DNA of 64,000 bases from an uncultured Clostridia bacterium (GCA_944327625.1 CALVHL010000010.1:1-64000), one strand, 5' to 3'. Counted from the stretch's first letter, positions 1-9,140 are shown. Notes: generated by a model from the sequence alone, not told the origin. Translations and numbers: made by a program.

Positions 1-2
1 GA

Positions 3-167
3 GCCCGGTGCAATACCGAACTCATTACCAAACATTTTAATTTAATTTTTTGTCCAAACTTTGGGGTTCAGTTCAAAGTTGCAATCTGCCCCGTCTGCGG
101 CGAAGTTTCGCTGTATATGCCCGACGGCGAAAAGCTTAAAAAGCTTGCCGGACGAGACAAAAAGTAA
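3..167 (+). CDS. C-terminal fragment of a small zinc-ribbon protein
   Basis: The frame is open from the window edge to the TAA at 165-167, giving about 54 residues, so the 5' end lies outside the window. It contains a CPxF pair near residue 18 and a CPVCG knuckle near residue 29, followed by a Lys-rich tail ending RDKK. The cysteine spacing suggests a zinc ribbon. A strong hairpin terminator follows 33 bp downstream, which supports a real gene end here. The function is unknown; nothing in the fragment identifies a partner or substrate. Confidence 0.55.
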   Translation, partial: ARCNTELITKHFNLIFCPNFGVQFKVAICPVCGEVSLYMPDGEKLKKLAGRDKK

Positions 168-200
168 GGCGCGGCGCACGGCGCGACGATAAAAAAATTT

Positions 201-230
201 ATGCGGCGGCACTTTGAAGTGCCGCCGCAT
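201..230. terminator. Bidirectional intrinsic terminator
   Basis: A perfect 13-bp inverted repeat (201-213 with 218-230, loop TTGA) has an A-rich tract on its left and a T-rich tract on its right. It sits between the + strand zinc-ribbon fragment and the minus-strand cysK, so it can end both transcripts. Confidence 0.85.
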
Positions 231-262
231 TCTCTTTATCTTTGAAGTTTTTTGATATTTCG

Positions 263-1195
263 TCAGTCGGAGAACATTGCCGTAGACAGATACCTGTCGC
301 CCGTGTCGGGGAGCAGCACGACGACCGTCTTGCCCTCGTTTTCGGCGCGCCCCGCGACGGCGATTGCCGCGCTGAGCGCCGCGCCAGACGATATGCCGAC
401 GAGCACCCCCTCCGTCCTGCCGAGCATTCTGCCCGCGGCGAAGGCGTCCTCGCCCGAGACGGCTATCACCTCGTCATAGACGGACGTATCCAGCACCTCG
501 GGCACGAAGCCCGCGCCTATGCCCTGAATGGTATGCGCGCCCGCCTTGCCGCCCGACAGCACGGGGGAGTCGGCAGGTTCGACGGCAACCACCTTTACGG
601 ACGGCTTTTTGTCTTTGAGATAGCCGCCGACGCCCGTTATCGTGCCGCCCGTGCCCACGCCCGCGACGAATATGTCTATTTCGCCGTCGGTGTCCTCGTA
701 GATCTCCGGCCCCGTAGTCGTGCGGTGAGCCTCGGGATTGGCGGGATTTGTGAATTGCCCCGCCACTATGCTGCGGGGAATGGAATTTTTGAGCTCCTCC
801 GCCTTTGCGATTGCGCCGCTCATCCCCTTGCTCCCTTCGGTCAGCACGACCTCCGCGCCGTACGCCTTCATGAGCGCTATGCGCTCCGCCGACATATTGT
901 CGGGCATGACTATTACCGCGCGATAGCCCCGCGCCGCCGCGACCGCCGCCAGACCTATGCCCGTATTGCCCGAAGTCGGCTCGATTATCACCGAGCCCTC
1001 GGAGAGCCGACCGCGCTCCTCGGCGTCGTCAATCATTGCCTTTGCCACCCTGTCCTTGACCGAGCCCGCGGGGTTGAGATATTCGAGCTTGGCGAGCAGT
1101 TTGGCTTTAAGTCCCAGCTTTCTCTCGACATTCGTCAGCTCCAGAAGGGGCGTATGCCCGATGAGTTCGTCCGCCGAAGTATATATTCGTGCCAT
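263..1195 (-). CDS. cysK: Cysteine synthase A (O-acetylserine sulfhydrylase)
   Basis: A cytoplasmic PLP enzyme that makes L-cysteine from O-acetylserine and sulfide. The 310-residue length is normal for the CysK/CBS family. The PLP lysine is K47 in the PAGSVKDR motif (42-49). The substrate loop TSGNTG is at 74-79, the phosphate-binding GTGGT at 181-185 and the GISSGAA motif near 268. The ATG abuts the TAA of the upstream MATE gene (1196-1198), so the two are translationally linked and share the promoter at 2606-2634. CysK versus CysM cannot be settled by eye, but the overall sequence fits CysK. The operon partner suggests export linked to thiol metabolism; that is inference. Confidence 0.95.
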   Translation of the reverse strand: MARIYTSADELIGHTPLLELTNVERKLGLKAKLLAKLEYLNPAGSVKDRVAKAMIDDAEERGRLSEGSVIIEPTSGNTGIGLAAVAAARGYRAVIVMPDNMSAERIALMKAYGAEVVLTEGSKGMSGAIAKAEELKNSIPRSIVAGQFTNPANPEAHRTTTGPEIYEDTDGEIDIFVAGVGTGGTITGVGGYLKDKKPSVKVVAVEPADSPVLSGGKAGAHTIQGIGAGFVPEVLDTSVYDEVIAVSGEDAFAAGRMLGRTEGVLVGISSGAALSAAIAVAGRAENEGKTVVVLLPDTGDRYLSTAMFSD

Positions 1196-2599
1196 TTATG
1201 CCTCCTCCGCTCCCTGCGCGACTGCGGGAGCGTCCATTTTTTTAAGTATTTTGCGGAATTTGAAGAAGAAAATCGTTCCGCACAGCGTCGCCGCCGTAAG
1301 GTCGGCGGCGCACTCTGCCCAATACACGCCGCCCACGCCCGCAAACAGCGGGAATATGTAGGCGAACGGCACGAGCAGAAGTATCTTGCGGAGTATTGCT
1401 ATGAACAGACTTATCTTAGCCTCCGTCACGGCGACGAAGGTCGTCTGGCAGGCGCGCTGTATGCCGAATATGAGCATACCCGCGACGAATACGGGCAGAT
1501 ATGTGTCGGTTATGGCAAGTATTTTCTCGTCGTAGGTGAATATTCTGCCGAACAGCCTCGGGCAGCTCATCATGACTATGCAGCATATACAGCAGTACGC
1601 CCAGCAGGTTATAAGCGTTATCAAGTATGCCTTTTTGAGCCGCTCCTTATTCCTTGCACCGAAGTTGTACGAGAGTATGGGCGTTACGCCCTGCGTGAAG
1701 CCCTGAACGGGTACGGTGATGAGCATCATTACGCTCTGCAATACGGCGAGCGCGGTGACGTAGTGGTCGCCTATGTCCTGACCTATCATATCGCCGTAGT
1801 ATTTGAGCCTGCCGTTGAGCACGAAGCCGATGACCGATTCGGTCGCCGCCATTACAAAGGGCGCGAGCCCCAGACCGAGTATCGCGACGATTGCCGAGCG
1901 GTCGGGCTTCATATACTTCCAGTCGAGCCGCAGAACCGAATTTCTGCCGAGCAGACCGCCGACGACGAGAACGCAGCTTACGAACTGGCTTATTATCGTG
2001 GCGAGCGCCGCGCCGCCTATGCCCATGCCGAAAGTGAAGATAAAGAGCGGATCGAGCGCGATATTGAGTGCCGCGCCGACGATGACGCTTATCATGGCAA
2101 AGCCGCTCTTGCCCTGCGCGGTCAGAAAGGTGTTCAGCCCGACGCTGAGCTGCACGAACAGCGTGCCGATGAGATAAATGGAAAGGTATTCGTCGGCATA
2201 GCCGTAATTGTTGGAGCTTGCGCCTATCAGCGTGAGCAGCGGGCGGCGGGAAAAGTACGCCGCAAGGCCGAGCACGACGGAAAACACGACGAGCATGACG
2301 AAGCCGTTGTTGAGAATTTTCTGCGCGCGACGGTTATCGCCCTCGCCGAGCGCCTTTGCCGCAAGCGGCGCGCCGCCGCCCGAGACGAAGGAAGAAAAGG
2401 CGGCTATGAGCGTCAGAATGGGCGCGCAAAGCCCCAATCCGCCGAGCGCGACGTCGCCTATCTCCGCCATATTGCCGATATATATGCGGTCGACTATGTT
2501 ATACAGGAGATTGACTATCTGCGCCGCGACGCAGGGCAACCCCATTTTGAGGCACAGCTTCCACAGCTTTTCCGTGCCCATCAGTTTATCCTTTGCCAT
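1196..2599 (-). CDS. MATE family efflux transporter
   Basis: A 467-residue polytopic membrane protein of about 12 helices in two repeats. The N-terminal MGTEKLWKL followed by a helix containing QIVNLLYNIVDRIYIG is characteristic of MATE exporters, which use Na+ or H+ gradients to expel organic cations or metabolites. The start is uncertain. The ATG at 2599 gives the usual family N-terminus but lies only 6 nt from a TATAAT box, so the mRNA would be leaderless. A second in-frame ATG at 2581 has AAAGGA in front of it. The gene runs directly into cysK. The substrate is not evident. Confidence 0.9.
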   Translation of the reverse strand: MAKDKLMGTEKLWKLCLKMGLPCVAAQIVNLLYNIVDRIYIGNMAEIGDVALGGLGLCAPILTLIAAFSSFVSGGGAPLAAKALGEGDNRRAQKILNNGFVMLVVFSVVLGLAAYFSRRPLLTLIGASSNNYGYADEYLSIYLIGTLFVQLSVGLNTFLTAQGKSGFAMISVIVGAALNIALDPLFIFTFGMGIGGAALATIISQFVSCVLVVGGLLGRNSVLRLDWKYMKPDRSAIVAILGLGLAPFVMAATESVIGFVLNGRLKYYGDMIGQDIGDHYVTALAVLQSVMMLITVPVQGFTQGVTPILSYNFGARNKERLKKAYLITLITCWAYCCICCIVMMSCPRLFGRIFTYDEKILAITDTYLPVFVAGMLIFGIQRACQTTFVAVTEAKISLFIAILRKILLLVPFAYIFPLFAGVGGVYWAECAADLTAATLCGTIFFFKFRKILKKMDAPAVAQGAEEA

Positions 2600-2605
2600 A
2601 CTTCG

Positions 2606-2634
2606 ATTATACCACCGACGAGGGGCGCAGACAA
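2606..2634 (-). promoter_or_regulatory. Promoter of the MATE-cysK operon
   Basis: On the minus strand TTGTCT (2629-2634) and TATAAT (2606-2611) are 17 bp apart. The -35 box lies inside the hairpin at 2622-2647. The predicted start site falls at or beside the ATG at 2599. Confidence 0.7.
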
Positions 2635-2647
2635 CAGTCTGCGCCCC
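2622..2647. terminator. Hairpin between hppA and the MATE promoter
   Basis: A perfect 11-bp stem (2622-2632 with 2637-2647) has a 4-nt loop. On the minus strand it follows the hppA stop but has no T tract after it, so it is a weak terminator candidate. Because it covers the -35 box of the next operon it could instead be an operator. Confidence 0.45.
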
Positions 2648-2670
2648 CGCTTTTCAATATTTTTAAGTTT

Positions 2671-4845
2671 TTACATGAACAATGAGAACAGATTGTACTG
2701 GTTGAACACTACTACCATTACGAGCGAGATCGTCGACATTATCTTGATGAGAATGTCGAGGGACGGTCCGACGGTGTCTTTGAGCGGATCGCCGACGGTA
2801 TCGCCGACGACCGAGGCGTCGTGCTCGGGCGAGCCCTTGCCGCTGCCCTCTATTCCGCCGCTCTCGATATACTTCTTGGCGTTATCCCACGCGCCGCCCG
2901 CGTTGCCCGTGTAGATGGCGAGCATTATAGCCGAAATGGTCGCGCCGATGAGCAGACCGCCGACGAATTCCGCGCCGAACACGAAGCCCGAGACGACGGG
3001 AATGATTATGGCGATTATGCAGGGCATACGCATCTCTTTGAGCGAACCCTGCGAGGAAATCTCTATGCAGGTCTTATAGTCGGGCTTAGCCTTGCCTTCG
3101 AGTATGCCGGGAATGGTGTTGAACTGTCTGCGCACTTCCTCCACCATCTTCCCCGCCGCCTTGGCGACAGCCTCGATGAGCATGCCAGAGAACATATAGG
3201 GCAGAGCCGCGCCGACGAGCGCGCCGACGAGCACGAGCGGGTTGACTATGTTGAGAAGTATGTTGCCGACGGCGTCTATTCCGCCGAATGCGTAGAGATA
3301 GGAGCTCATAAGGCTTAAAGCGGCGAGCGCGGCAGAGCCTATCGCGAAGCCCTTGCCGATTGCCGCGGTAGTATTGCCCACCGAATCGAGTTTATCGGTT
3401 ATTTCCCTGACCTCCTTGTCGAGCCCGCTCATCTCGGCAATGCCGCCCGCATTGTCGGAAATGGGGCCGTAGGTGTCGACCGAGACGGTAGCCGCGACGA
3501 AAGACAGCATGCCTATCGCGGCACACGCCACGCCGTACATTCCCGATACCGCGTAAGAGCCGTATATGGCGATGCCCAGCACGACGACGGGCAGCATACA
3601 GCTTATCATGCCGTTTGCCATGCCCTGCGTTATCGTCAGCGCCGCACCCTCCTTGGAGGCGTTGGCGATCTTTCTCGTCGGCTTATAGTCGTAGCTCGTG
3701 TAATATTCGGAGATTATACCTATGACTATGCCGGCGACTATGCCGAATATTGCGGCTATCCAGGGCGAGAGGTTATCCGCCGCGAAGCCGAGCGTCATCG
3801 CCGCTTCGCCAGAGATGTCCCTGAACATGAAGAAGCTTAAAATAAAGCAGAGTATTACCGACATTCCCGCGGCTATCCACGTCGACATATTGAGTTCTGT
3901 ATGCACATTGGACGAGAGCCTGGGTTTGATGAGCACGTATCCCACGCCTATCACGCAGGAGATGAGGCCGCAGCCCGCAAATACTATCGGGAACAGTAGG
4001 AGCATCCTGAGAAGTTCGGCGCTGACCGTCGAGCCTATCTGGTTTGCGAACAGTTCGCAGGCGAGTATTACGCCCGACATTATCGCGCCGACATAGCTTT
4101 CGAGAAGGTCGCTGCCGAGGCCTGCGACGTCGCCGACGTTGTCGCCGACGTTATCGGCTATCGTCGCGGGGTTGCGGGGATCGTCCTCGGGTATATGCGC
4201 CTCGGTCTTGCCGACGAGGTCTGCGCCCATATCCGCCGCCTTGGTGTAAATGCCGCCGCCGACGCGGTTAAAGAGGGCGATTACCGAACAGCCGAGCGCA
4301 TAGCCCGAAACGGTCATTGTAAAGCCTGCTTTGAGCCCCGTCCAGTAGACGATTTCTTCGCCGTTTGCCACCGCGTCTATCTGACCGCAGCCGAGGCCGA
4401 ATATGAGATATACTATTATTATGCCGAGCAGCGCGAAGCCCGCCACGCACAGCCCCATTACGGAGCCGCCCTTGAACGCGACCTTGAGCGTCTTGCCGAT
4501 GTCGCGCGTCTCGTTTGCGCAGTTGGCAACCCTGACGTTGGCGTAAGTGGCTATCTTCATGCCGACGAAGCCCGCCGAGGCGGACATCACCGCGCCGATG
4601 ACGAACGCCACGCCCGTCTGCCAGCTTATGAACGCCGCGAGTATGGCGGCGATACACGCGCCGATTATGGCGACGATCTTATATTCGTAGGCAATGAAGG
4701 CGTTTGCGCCCACCCTTATCGCGGCGGCAATCTCCTCCATTCTCTCCGAACCCTCTTTCAGCTTCTTCACGGTGAAGTAGTTGAAAGCCGCGTAAGCGCA
4801 GGCGAGTATGACCGCCGCGCCGACGACGATTAGCAATAGTTCCAT
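2671..4845 (-). CDS. hppA: Membrane-bound ion-pumping pyrophosphatase
   Basis: A 724-residue polytopic membrane enzyme that couples pyrophosphate hydrolysis to H+ and/or Na+ export. The diagnostic catalytic stretches are present: AADMGADLVGK followed by IPEDDPRNPATIADNVGDNV, then DTYGPISDNAGGIAEM, and near the C-terminus NAGGAWDNAKK and GDTVGDPLKDTVGPS. The GNTTAAIGKG motif carries Ala where K+-independent enzymes have Lys, which indicates the K+-dependent subfamily. The ATG at 4845 was chosen over an upstream in-frame ATG (4890) because GGGGGG lies just before it. The gene is monocistronic with its own promoter. It suggests an energy economy that recycles PPi, as in many anaerobes. Confidence 0.95.
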   Translation of the reverse strand: MELLLIVVGAAVILACAYAAFNYFTVKKLKEGSERMEEIAAAIRVGANAFIAYEYKIVAIIGACIAAILAAFISWQTGVAFVIGAVMSASAGFVGMKIATYANVRVANCANETRDIGKTLKVAFKGGSVMGLCVAGFALLGIIIVYLIFGLGCGQIDAVANGEEIVYWTGLKAGFTMTVSGYALGCSVIALFNRVGGGIYTKAADMGADLVGKTEAHIPEDDPRNPATIADNVGDNVGDVAGLGSDLLESYVGAIMSGVILACELFANQIGSTVSAELLRMLLLFPIVFAGCGLISCVIGVGYVLIKPRLSSNVHTELNMSTWIAAGMSVILCFILSFFMFRDISGEAAMTLGFAADNLSPWIAAIFGIVAGIVIGIISEYYTSYDYKPTRKIANASKEGAALTITQGMANGMISCMLPVVVLGIAIYGSYAVSGMYGVACAAIGMLSFVAATVSVDTYGPISDNAGGIAEMSGLDKEVREITDKLDSVGNTTAAIGKGFAIGSAALAALSLMSSYLYAFGGIDAVGNILLNIVNPLVLVGALVGAALPYMFSGMLIEAVAKAAGKMVEEVRRQFNTIPGILEGKAKPDYKTCIEISSQGSLKEMRMPCIIAIIIPVVSGFVFGAEFVGGLLIGATISAIMLAIYTGNAGGAWDNAKKYIESGGIEGSGKGSPEHDASVVGDTVGDPLKDTVGPSLDILIKIMSTISLVMVVVFNQYNLFSLFM

Positions 4846-4920
4846 TGAACTTCCCCCCAAACTTCTAATATTTTGCGCGAGCTTCTGCATTTTGCAAAAA
4901 ATTTTCGCGCCATCGGTTAA

Positions 4921-4949
4921 ATACTAACATATTTTGATAGAAATTGCAA
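4921..4949 (-). promoter_or_regulatory. hppA promoter
   Basis: On the minus strand TTGCAA (4944-4949) and TAGTAT (4921-4926) are separated by 17 bp, about 75 bp before the chosen ATG. Confidence 0.65.
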
Positions 4950-5013
4950 TAGTGTTTAAAATTTTTTCATAAATTTAGGGACGGAAAAGAGGCAAAAATT
5001 TTCGCGGGGGATA

Positions 5014-5042
5014 TTGAATAAATGCGGCAAACGTGTTATAAT
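5014..5042 (+). promoter_or_regulatory. Promoter of the HIT protein gene
   Basis: TTGAAT (5014-5019) and TATAAT (5037-5042) have a 17-bp spacer. The start codon is 42 bp downstream, preceded by GGGGG. Confidence 0.75.
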
Positions 5043-5084
5043 TATCTTTGCAATGAAATTGTAATTTTTTATGGGGGATAATAT

Positions 5085-5504
5085 ATGAAAGACACACAGT
5101 GCGGTTATTGCATGAGGGGCGAACTTCTCGACAAGTTCGGAATTTACATCTGCGACCTCGAGGTCTCGTCGCTCATACTGTTCAGGGAACAGTCCAAAAA
5201 AGGCAGGTGCATAGTCGCCTACAAGGACCACGTCAGCGAGATAGTCGACATCTCCGAGGAGGAGCGCAACAAGTTCTTCGCCGACGTAACGAGGGTTGCA
5301 AAGGCCATTCACAAGGTATTCGCGCCCGACAAGCTCAACTACGGAATGTACGGCGACACGGGCTGTCACCTGCACGTCCATCTCTGCCCCAAGTACAAGG
5401 GCGGCGACGAGTGGGGCGGCACGTTCACGATGAATCCGCAGAAGACCTACCTCTCCGACGACGAGTACAGAGAGATGATTGAAAAGATAAAAGAAGCGCT
5501 CTGA
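5085..5504 (+). CDS. HIT family protein (histidine-triad nucleotide hydrolase)
   Basis: A 139-residue cytoplasmic protein. The histidine triad HLHVHL (H95, H97, H99) is the nucleotide-binding and catalytic signature of HIT enzymes, which hydrolyse AMP-linked substrates. An N-terminal CGYC (C6, C9) is of the type that, with histidines, binds zinc in the Hint branch. The length is typical. The ATG at 5085 has GGGGG 8 nt upstream. The GltD-like gene follows 43 bp later and may be cotranscribed. The true substrate is unknown. Confidence 0.9.
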   Translation: MKDTQCGYCMRGELLDKFGIYICDLEVSSLILFREQSKKGRCIVAYKDHVSEIVDISEEERNKFFADVTRVAKAIHKVFAPDKLNYGMYGDTGCHLHVHLCPKYKGGDEWGGTFTMNPQKTYLSDDEYREMIEKIKEAL

Positions 5505-5547
5505 CGCGCGGGGAATATAATTTTTTTAGGGTAAGAGGAGAAAAATA

Positions 5548-6780
5548 ATGGCGCATAACGTAATTGCGGAAGCAAAGAGATGTTTAAACTGTAAAAAGCC
5601 GCTATGCAGGACGGGCTGCCCGATAAATACGGACATACCCGGGTTCATTTCGACCTTTTTGAAGGGCGACATAGACGAAGCGGGCAGAATACTGTTCGAC
5701 AACAACCCCCTTTCAGTCGTCTGCTCGATAGTCTGCAACCACGGCAACCAGTGTCAGGGGCACTGCGTGAGGGGAATTAAGGGCGAACCCGTCGAGATCT
5801 CTACGATAGAGAACTTCATCTCCGAGAGATACCTCGACAGCCTCGAACTGACGAAGGCGCCCGACAACGGCATTAAAGTCGCCGTCGTCGGCTCCGGCCC
5901 TGCGGGAATAACCATTTCCATAAAGCTCGCACAGCTCGGCTACGACGTGACGGTATTCGAGAGCAAGGCGGACATAGGCGGCGTACTGCGCTTCGGCATA
6001 CCCGAATTCAGACTTCCCAAGTCGATAATAGACAGGTACAAGTCGCTCATGCTCCACCTCGGCATAAAGCTCAAATTCAACGTCACGATAGGCAAGGCGT
6101 TCGGCTTGGAGGAGCTTTTCCGCGACGGCTTCAAGGCGATAAGCATAGGCACGGGCGTTACCTGGCCGATCGCGCTCAACATCAAGGGCGAGACGCTCGG
6201 GCACGTGCACTACGGCGTACACTTCCTCGAAAACCCCGAGAGCTACCGCTCGCAGATTGGCAAGAGCGTCATAGTCATCGGCGCGGGCAACGTGGCGATG
6301 GACGTGGCGAGGACGGCGCTCCGCATGGGCGTAAAGGACGTAAAAGTAACCGTCCGCTCCGACAGGTACACGGCGAGCAAGGAGGAAAAGGAATACGCCG
6401 AGATAGAGGGCGCGGAATTCATATTCAACAAGGCGCCCGTGGAGATAACCGACGAGGGCGTATGGTTCAAGGACACCGTCTGCGACGAAAACCACAGGGT
6501 TATTTCGACGAGCGAGGAAGCGCATCTGATGAAGTGCGACACCGTAATGATCTGCGTCAGCCAGCGTCCGTCAAACATGATACTCACCCAGACCAAGGGA
6601 TTGGAGATAAACGAGAGAGGGCTTGCCAAGATAAGCGAGAACGGCGAGACGACGAGAGAGGGCGTATTCGCCTCCGGCGACGTCGTAAAGGGCGCGAAGA
6701 CGGTAGTCGAAGCCGTCGAACAGTCCAAGCGCGTTGCGTTCGCCATGCACAAGTATTTGCAGAGCCTCCCCAAGGACTGA
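5548..6780 (+). CDS. GltD-like NAD(P)-dependent oxidoreductase (FAD, Fe-S)
   Basis: A 410-residue flavoprotein related to the glutamate synthase small subunit. Two N-terminal cysteine groups (C12, C15, C20, C24 and C59, C63, C69, C73) fit the [4Fe-4S] domain. The FAD site is GSGPAG at 115-120, and the NAD(P) site is VIGAGNVAMD near 245. The C-terminal ASGDVVKGAKTVVEA is the second FAD motif. It is shorter than true GltD and no large subunit (gltB) is nearby, so it may serve another electron acceptor, as in NfnB-type or SudA-type enzymes. A clear AGGAG precedes the ATG. Transcription ends at the hairpin at 6919. Confidence 0.88.
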   Translation: MAHNVIAEAKRCLNCKKPLCRTGCPINTDIPGFISTFLKGDIDEAGRILFDNNPLSVVCSIVCNHGNQCQGHCVRGIKGEPVEISTIENFISERYLDSLELTKAPDNGIKVAVVGSGPAGITISIKLAQLGYDVTVFESKADIGGVLRFGIPEFRLPKSIIDRYKSLMLHLGIKLKFNVTIGKAFGLEELFRDGFKAISIGTGVTWPIALNIKGETLGHVHYGVHFLENPESYRSQIGKSVIVIGAGNVAMDVARTALRMGVKDVKVTVRSDRYTASKEEKEYAEIEGAEFIFNKAPVEITDEGVWFKDTVCDENHRVISTSEEAHLMKCDTVMICVSQRPSNMILTQTKGLEINERGLAKISENGETTREGVFASGDVVKGAKTVVEAVEQSKRVAFAMHKYLQSLPKD

Positions 6781-6790
6781 AAATGCCGAT

Positions 6791-6816
6791 AAATGCGGCA
6801 TATATGCGGAGCAATT
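6791..6816. repeat. Dispersed GCATATATGC repeat, copy 1
   Basis: The core palindrome GCATATATGC is at 6798-6807, inside GCGG..GCGG flanks and followed by GCAATT. It lies 10 bp after the GltD-like stop codon. Confidence 0.6.
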
Positions 6817-6830
6817 GGTAAAAACGCTTA

Positions 6831-6886
6831 TCCCGCGCATATTGCGGGGGCAATTGCGATAACCGCGGCATATATGCAGGGCAATT
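6831..6886. repeat. Dispersed GCATATATGC repeat, variant plus copy 2
   Basis: A variant (CCCGCGCATATTGCGGG followed by GCAATT, 6831-6855) is followed by a second exact core GCATATATGC at 6868-6877 with a GCAATT tail. The segment is noncoding. Confidence 0.6.
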
Positions 6887-6918
6887 GAATTTTTAAATAA
6901 TATTGCAGAAATTAAAAA

Positions 6919-6946
6919 GTGCGGAGCGCCGAACGGCGCTCCGCAC
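6919..6946. terminator. Bidirectional intrinsic terminator
   Basis: A 12-bp perfect stem (6919-6930 with 6935-6946, loop GAAC) lies between the convergent GltD-like and flotillin genes. An A-rich tract on the left gives a U tract to the minus-strand transcript. Confidence 0.75.
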
Positions 6947-6968
6947 ACTTCATGTTTGGGGAAATATA

Positions 6969-8450
6969 TTACTTTTTGCCCTTTTTGTCGCCCTTATCCG
7001 CCTTTTCCTCTGCGGGAGCGGGCGCGCTCACCTCGGCGGGCGCGCTGACTTCGGGGGCGGGTTCCGCCTTATCACCGACGTGCGCGGGCGCGATTATCTC
7101 GGGCATTTTAAGCCCTGCCATACCGTAGAGATCTTCGAGCGGGGGAAGCGATTTGAGCATGCCCGACAGGAAGTTCGCCGTCGAGGTCTTGCCGTTTTCG
7201 CCGCCGTTGTCCCAGACGGTTATCTTGTCTATTCTGAGGTTCTTTATAGCCTCTACCTGCGTCGCTACGAGCGTTTCGAGCTTGTCGGCGATCATCAGGC
7301 GCACCGCCTCGTCGCTGGTGCCCGCCGCCCTGACGAGCTTTTCCATACCTTCCGCCTGCTTGGACAGCGTTTCGTAAACGCCCCTCGCCTCGGCTTCCAT
7401 CTTGGCGAATATCGCGTCGGCTTCACCCTTGGCCTTGCGCCTTATATTCTCCGCCTGAGCGTCCGCCTCTATCTCTATCCTTCTCTTTTCGATTTCGGAC
7501 GCGACGATTATGTCGGCTTCCTTGGTCGCCTTTTCCTTGGCTGCTCTTGCAACTTCGGCTACCTGTTCGGCTGCATAGCTCTCCTCTTTTGCCTTAGCCG
7601 CCTGCACATTCTCGGCAGTGACGGCGAGTTTGAGCGACTCTGCCTCCTTTTCTCTAAGGCGCGCCTTGGAGAGCGCAATTTCCGCCTTGGACTTGTTTTC
7701 GCCCTCGATCGCCTTGCTCTCTGCGTCGGCGACGCTTATACGCTCCTGCATCTGCGCGTTGGCTTCACCGATAGCGCCCTTCTTATTCTCCTCGGCGACG
7801 GAGATCTTCGCGTCGTTGATTGCCTTTGCCGCCGCTTCCTTGCCGAGCGCGATGATATAGCCGCTCTCGTCGGAAATGTCGGTGACGTTGACGTTGATGA
7901 GCCTTAAACCGAGCTTTTTGAGTTCGCCCTCGACGTTGCGCGAAATGGCTTCGAGGAACTTATCCCTGTCGGTATTTATCTCCTCAATGTCCATCGTCGC
8001 GATGACGAGACGGAGCTGACCGAAGATTATGTCCTTGGCAAGCTCTGAAATCTGGCGGAGTTCGAGCCCGAGCAGGCGCTCTGCCGCGTTCTGCATTACT
8101 GCGGGATCGGTCGAGATGCCGACCGTGAATATCGAGGGAACGTCGATACGAATATTCTGCTTGGACAGCGCGCTCTTTAAATCGACGGATATGGAGAGCG
8201 GCGTGAGGTCGAGGAAGGTGTACGACTGGACGAAGGGCAGAACGAGCGCCGCGCCGCCGTGAATACACTTCGCGCTGCGGTAAGTGCCGTCCTTGTTGGG
8301 CGAAATCTTACCGTAGATGACCATGATCTTGTCGGACGGGCATTTCTTGTACCTGACGAGCACGACGAGAAGCAGCATGACAAGCACGAGAACCACTACT
8401 ATGGCGAGCACTACGCCAATAGTTGAAGCTACGCTTAAAATATTGAGCAT
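6969..8450 (-). CDS. floT: Flotillin-like SPFH domain protein
   Basis: A 493-residue membrane-associated scaffold protein. One N-terminal hydrophobic segment (about 8-32) is followed by an SPFH/band-7 domain (about 40-210), then a long Ala/Glu/Lys-rich coiled coil (about 210-400) typical of flotillins. The C-terminal tail is rich in Pro/Ala/Glu and ends in Lys. Flotillins organise functional membrane microdomains. The upstream gene is an NfeD protein, the classic partner. The ATG has AAGGAG 9 nt upstream, and the genes are 17 bp apart in one operon. Confidence 0.92.
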   Translation of the reverse strand: MLNILSVASTIGVVLAIVVVLVLVMLLLVVLVRYKKCPSDKIMVIYGKISPNKDGTYRSAKCIHGGAALVLPFVQSYTFLDLTPLSISVDLKSALSKQNIRIDVPSIFTVGISTDPAVMQNAAERLLGLELRQISELAKDIIFGQLRLVIATMDIEEINTDRDKFLEAISRNVEGELKKLGLRLINVNVTDISDESGYIIALGKEAAAKAINDAKISVAEENKKGAIGEANAQMQERISVADAESKAIEGENKSKAEIALSKARLREKEAESLKLAVTAENVQAAKAKEESYAAEQVAEVARAAKEKATKEADIIVASEIEKRRIEIEADAQAENIRRKAKGEADAIFAKMEAEARGVYETLSKQAEGMEKLVRAAGTSDEAVRLMIADKLETLVATQVEAIKNLRIDKITVWDNGGENGKTSTANFLSGMLKSLPPLEDLYGMAGLKMPEIIAPAHVGDKAEPAPEVSAPAEVSAPAPAEEKADKGDKKGKK

Positions 8451-8467
8451 TTTGTATTCTCCTTATA

Positions 8468-9067
8468 TTATTCCGCCGCAGCCTCGCCCGAGCGGGCGCG
8501 CCTTACCACGGCACATTCGTTTTCGGTTGCAACTATTTCGACGACTTCGTCGACGGCGATCTTTTCGCCCTCCTCGGTGAGCGCGTCGATCTCCATGAAC
8601 CTGCCCTGCGCTTCGAGGGTTATCTTGCCCCTGCCCGAACGCATGGGAGGCACGGATACGTAGACGGTCGCGCGTTTGCCTACAAGTTTTTCGTGGTCGA
8701 GTGCGCCGTTGCACTGCAATTTCAGCATGGCGCGGATTAAAAACGCCACGGCAAACATTGCAATGAGCCCAGCAACCACGGCAACGACGGCGGCAAGCCA
8801 GCTGAGTTCTTCCGAGACGAGCACGTCCGTGAGAAGCCCCGCCCAGCTGCCGACGGCGAAAAACGCCGTGACCGATTTGACGGTGAAAATAGAAACTCCG
8901 CTGTCTACGTCTACGTCAATATCTCCGTCGCCGTCCATGTCCAGATCCCCGCCGAACGCAGAGAAGCACATAAGCACTATCTGCACGACGAGAAAGACCG
9001 TTGAAACTATGCCCAGCCAGAACAATACCTGGCTGAATACACTCAACGACTGATACCATTCTATCAT
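8468..9067 (-). CDS. NfeD-like membrane protein
   Basis: A 199-residue protein. An N-terminal helix (about 12-35) is followed by an acidic DxDxD-rich loop (about 41-56), then two or three helices and a C-terminal OB-fold domain (about 120-190, starting near GKRATVYV). That architecture and its position immediately before a flotillin gene identify an NfeD family protein, which forms complexes with flotillins. The short acidic loop would lie outside the membrane and could bind divalent cations; that is inference. It is the first gene of the operon. Confidence 0.85.
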   Translation of the reverse strand: MIEWYQSLSVFSQVLFWLGIVSTVFLVVQIVLMCFSAFGGDLDMDGDGDIDVDVDSGVSIFTVKSVTAFFAVGSWAGLLTDVLVSEELSWLAAVVAVVAGLIAMFAVAFLIRAMLKLQCNGALDHEKLVGKRATVYVSVPPMRSGRGKITLEAQGRFMEIDALTEEGEKIAVDEVVEIVATENECAVVRRARSGEAAAE

Positions 9068-9140
9068 TTTTACTCCTTATGTTCCGCCGCGCGTTTTGTC
9101 CGCGGACGGCAGCGCCGAATGTCGGGCGCTATCGGAATAT

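Noticed and set aside
242-2914. An 890-codon open frame on the plus strand
   Set aside because: It is antisense to cysK, the MATE gene and the end of hppA, all of which have clear family motifs. The composition is Arg/Ala/His-rich with no recognisable domain, a by-product of GC-rich codon use.
6791-6886. Closely spaced GCATATATGC repeats as a CRISPR array
   Set aside because: The repeats are too short, unevenly spaced and dispersed over the window, and no cas gene is present.
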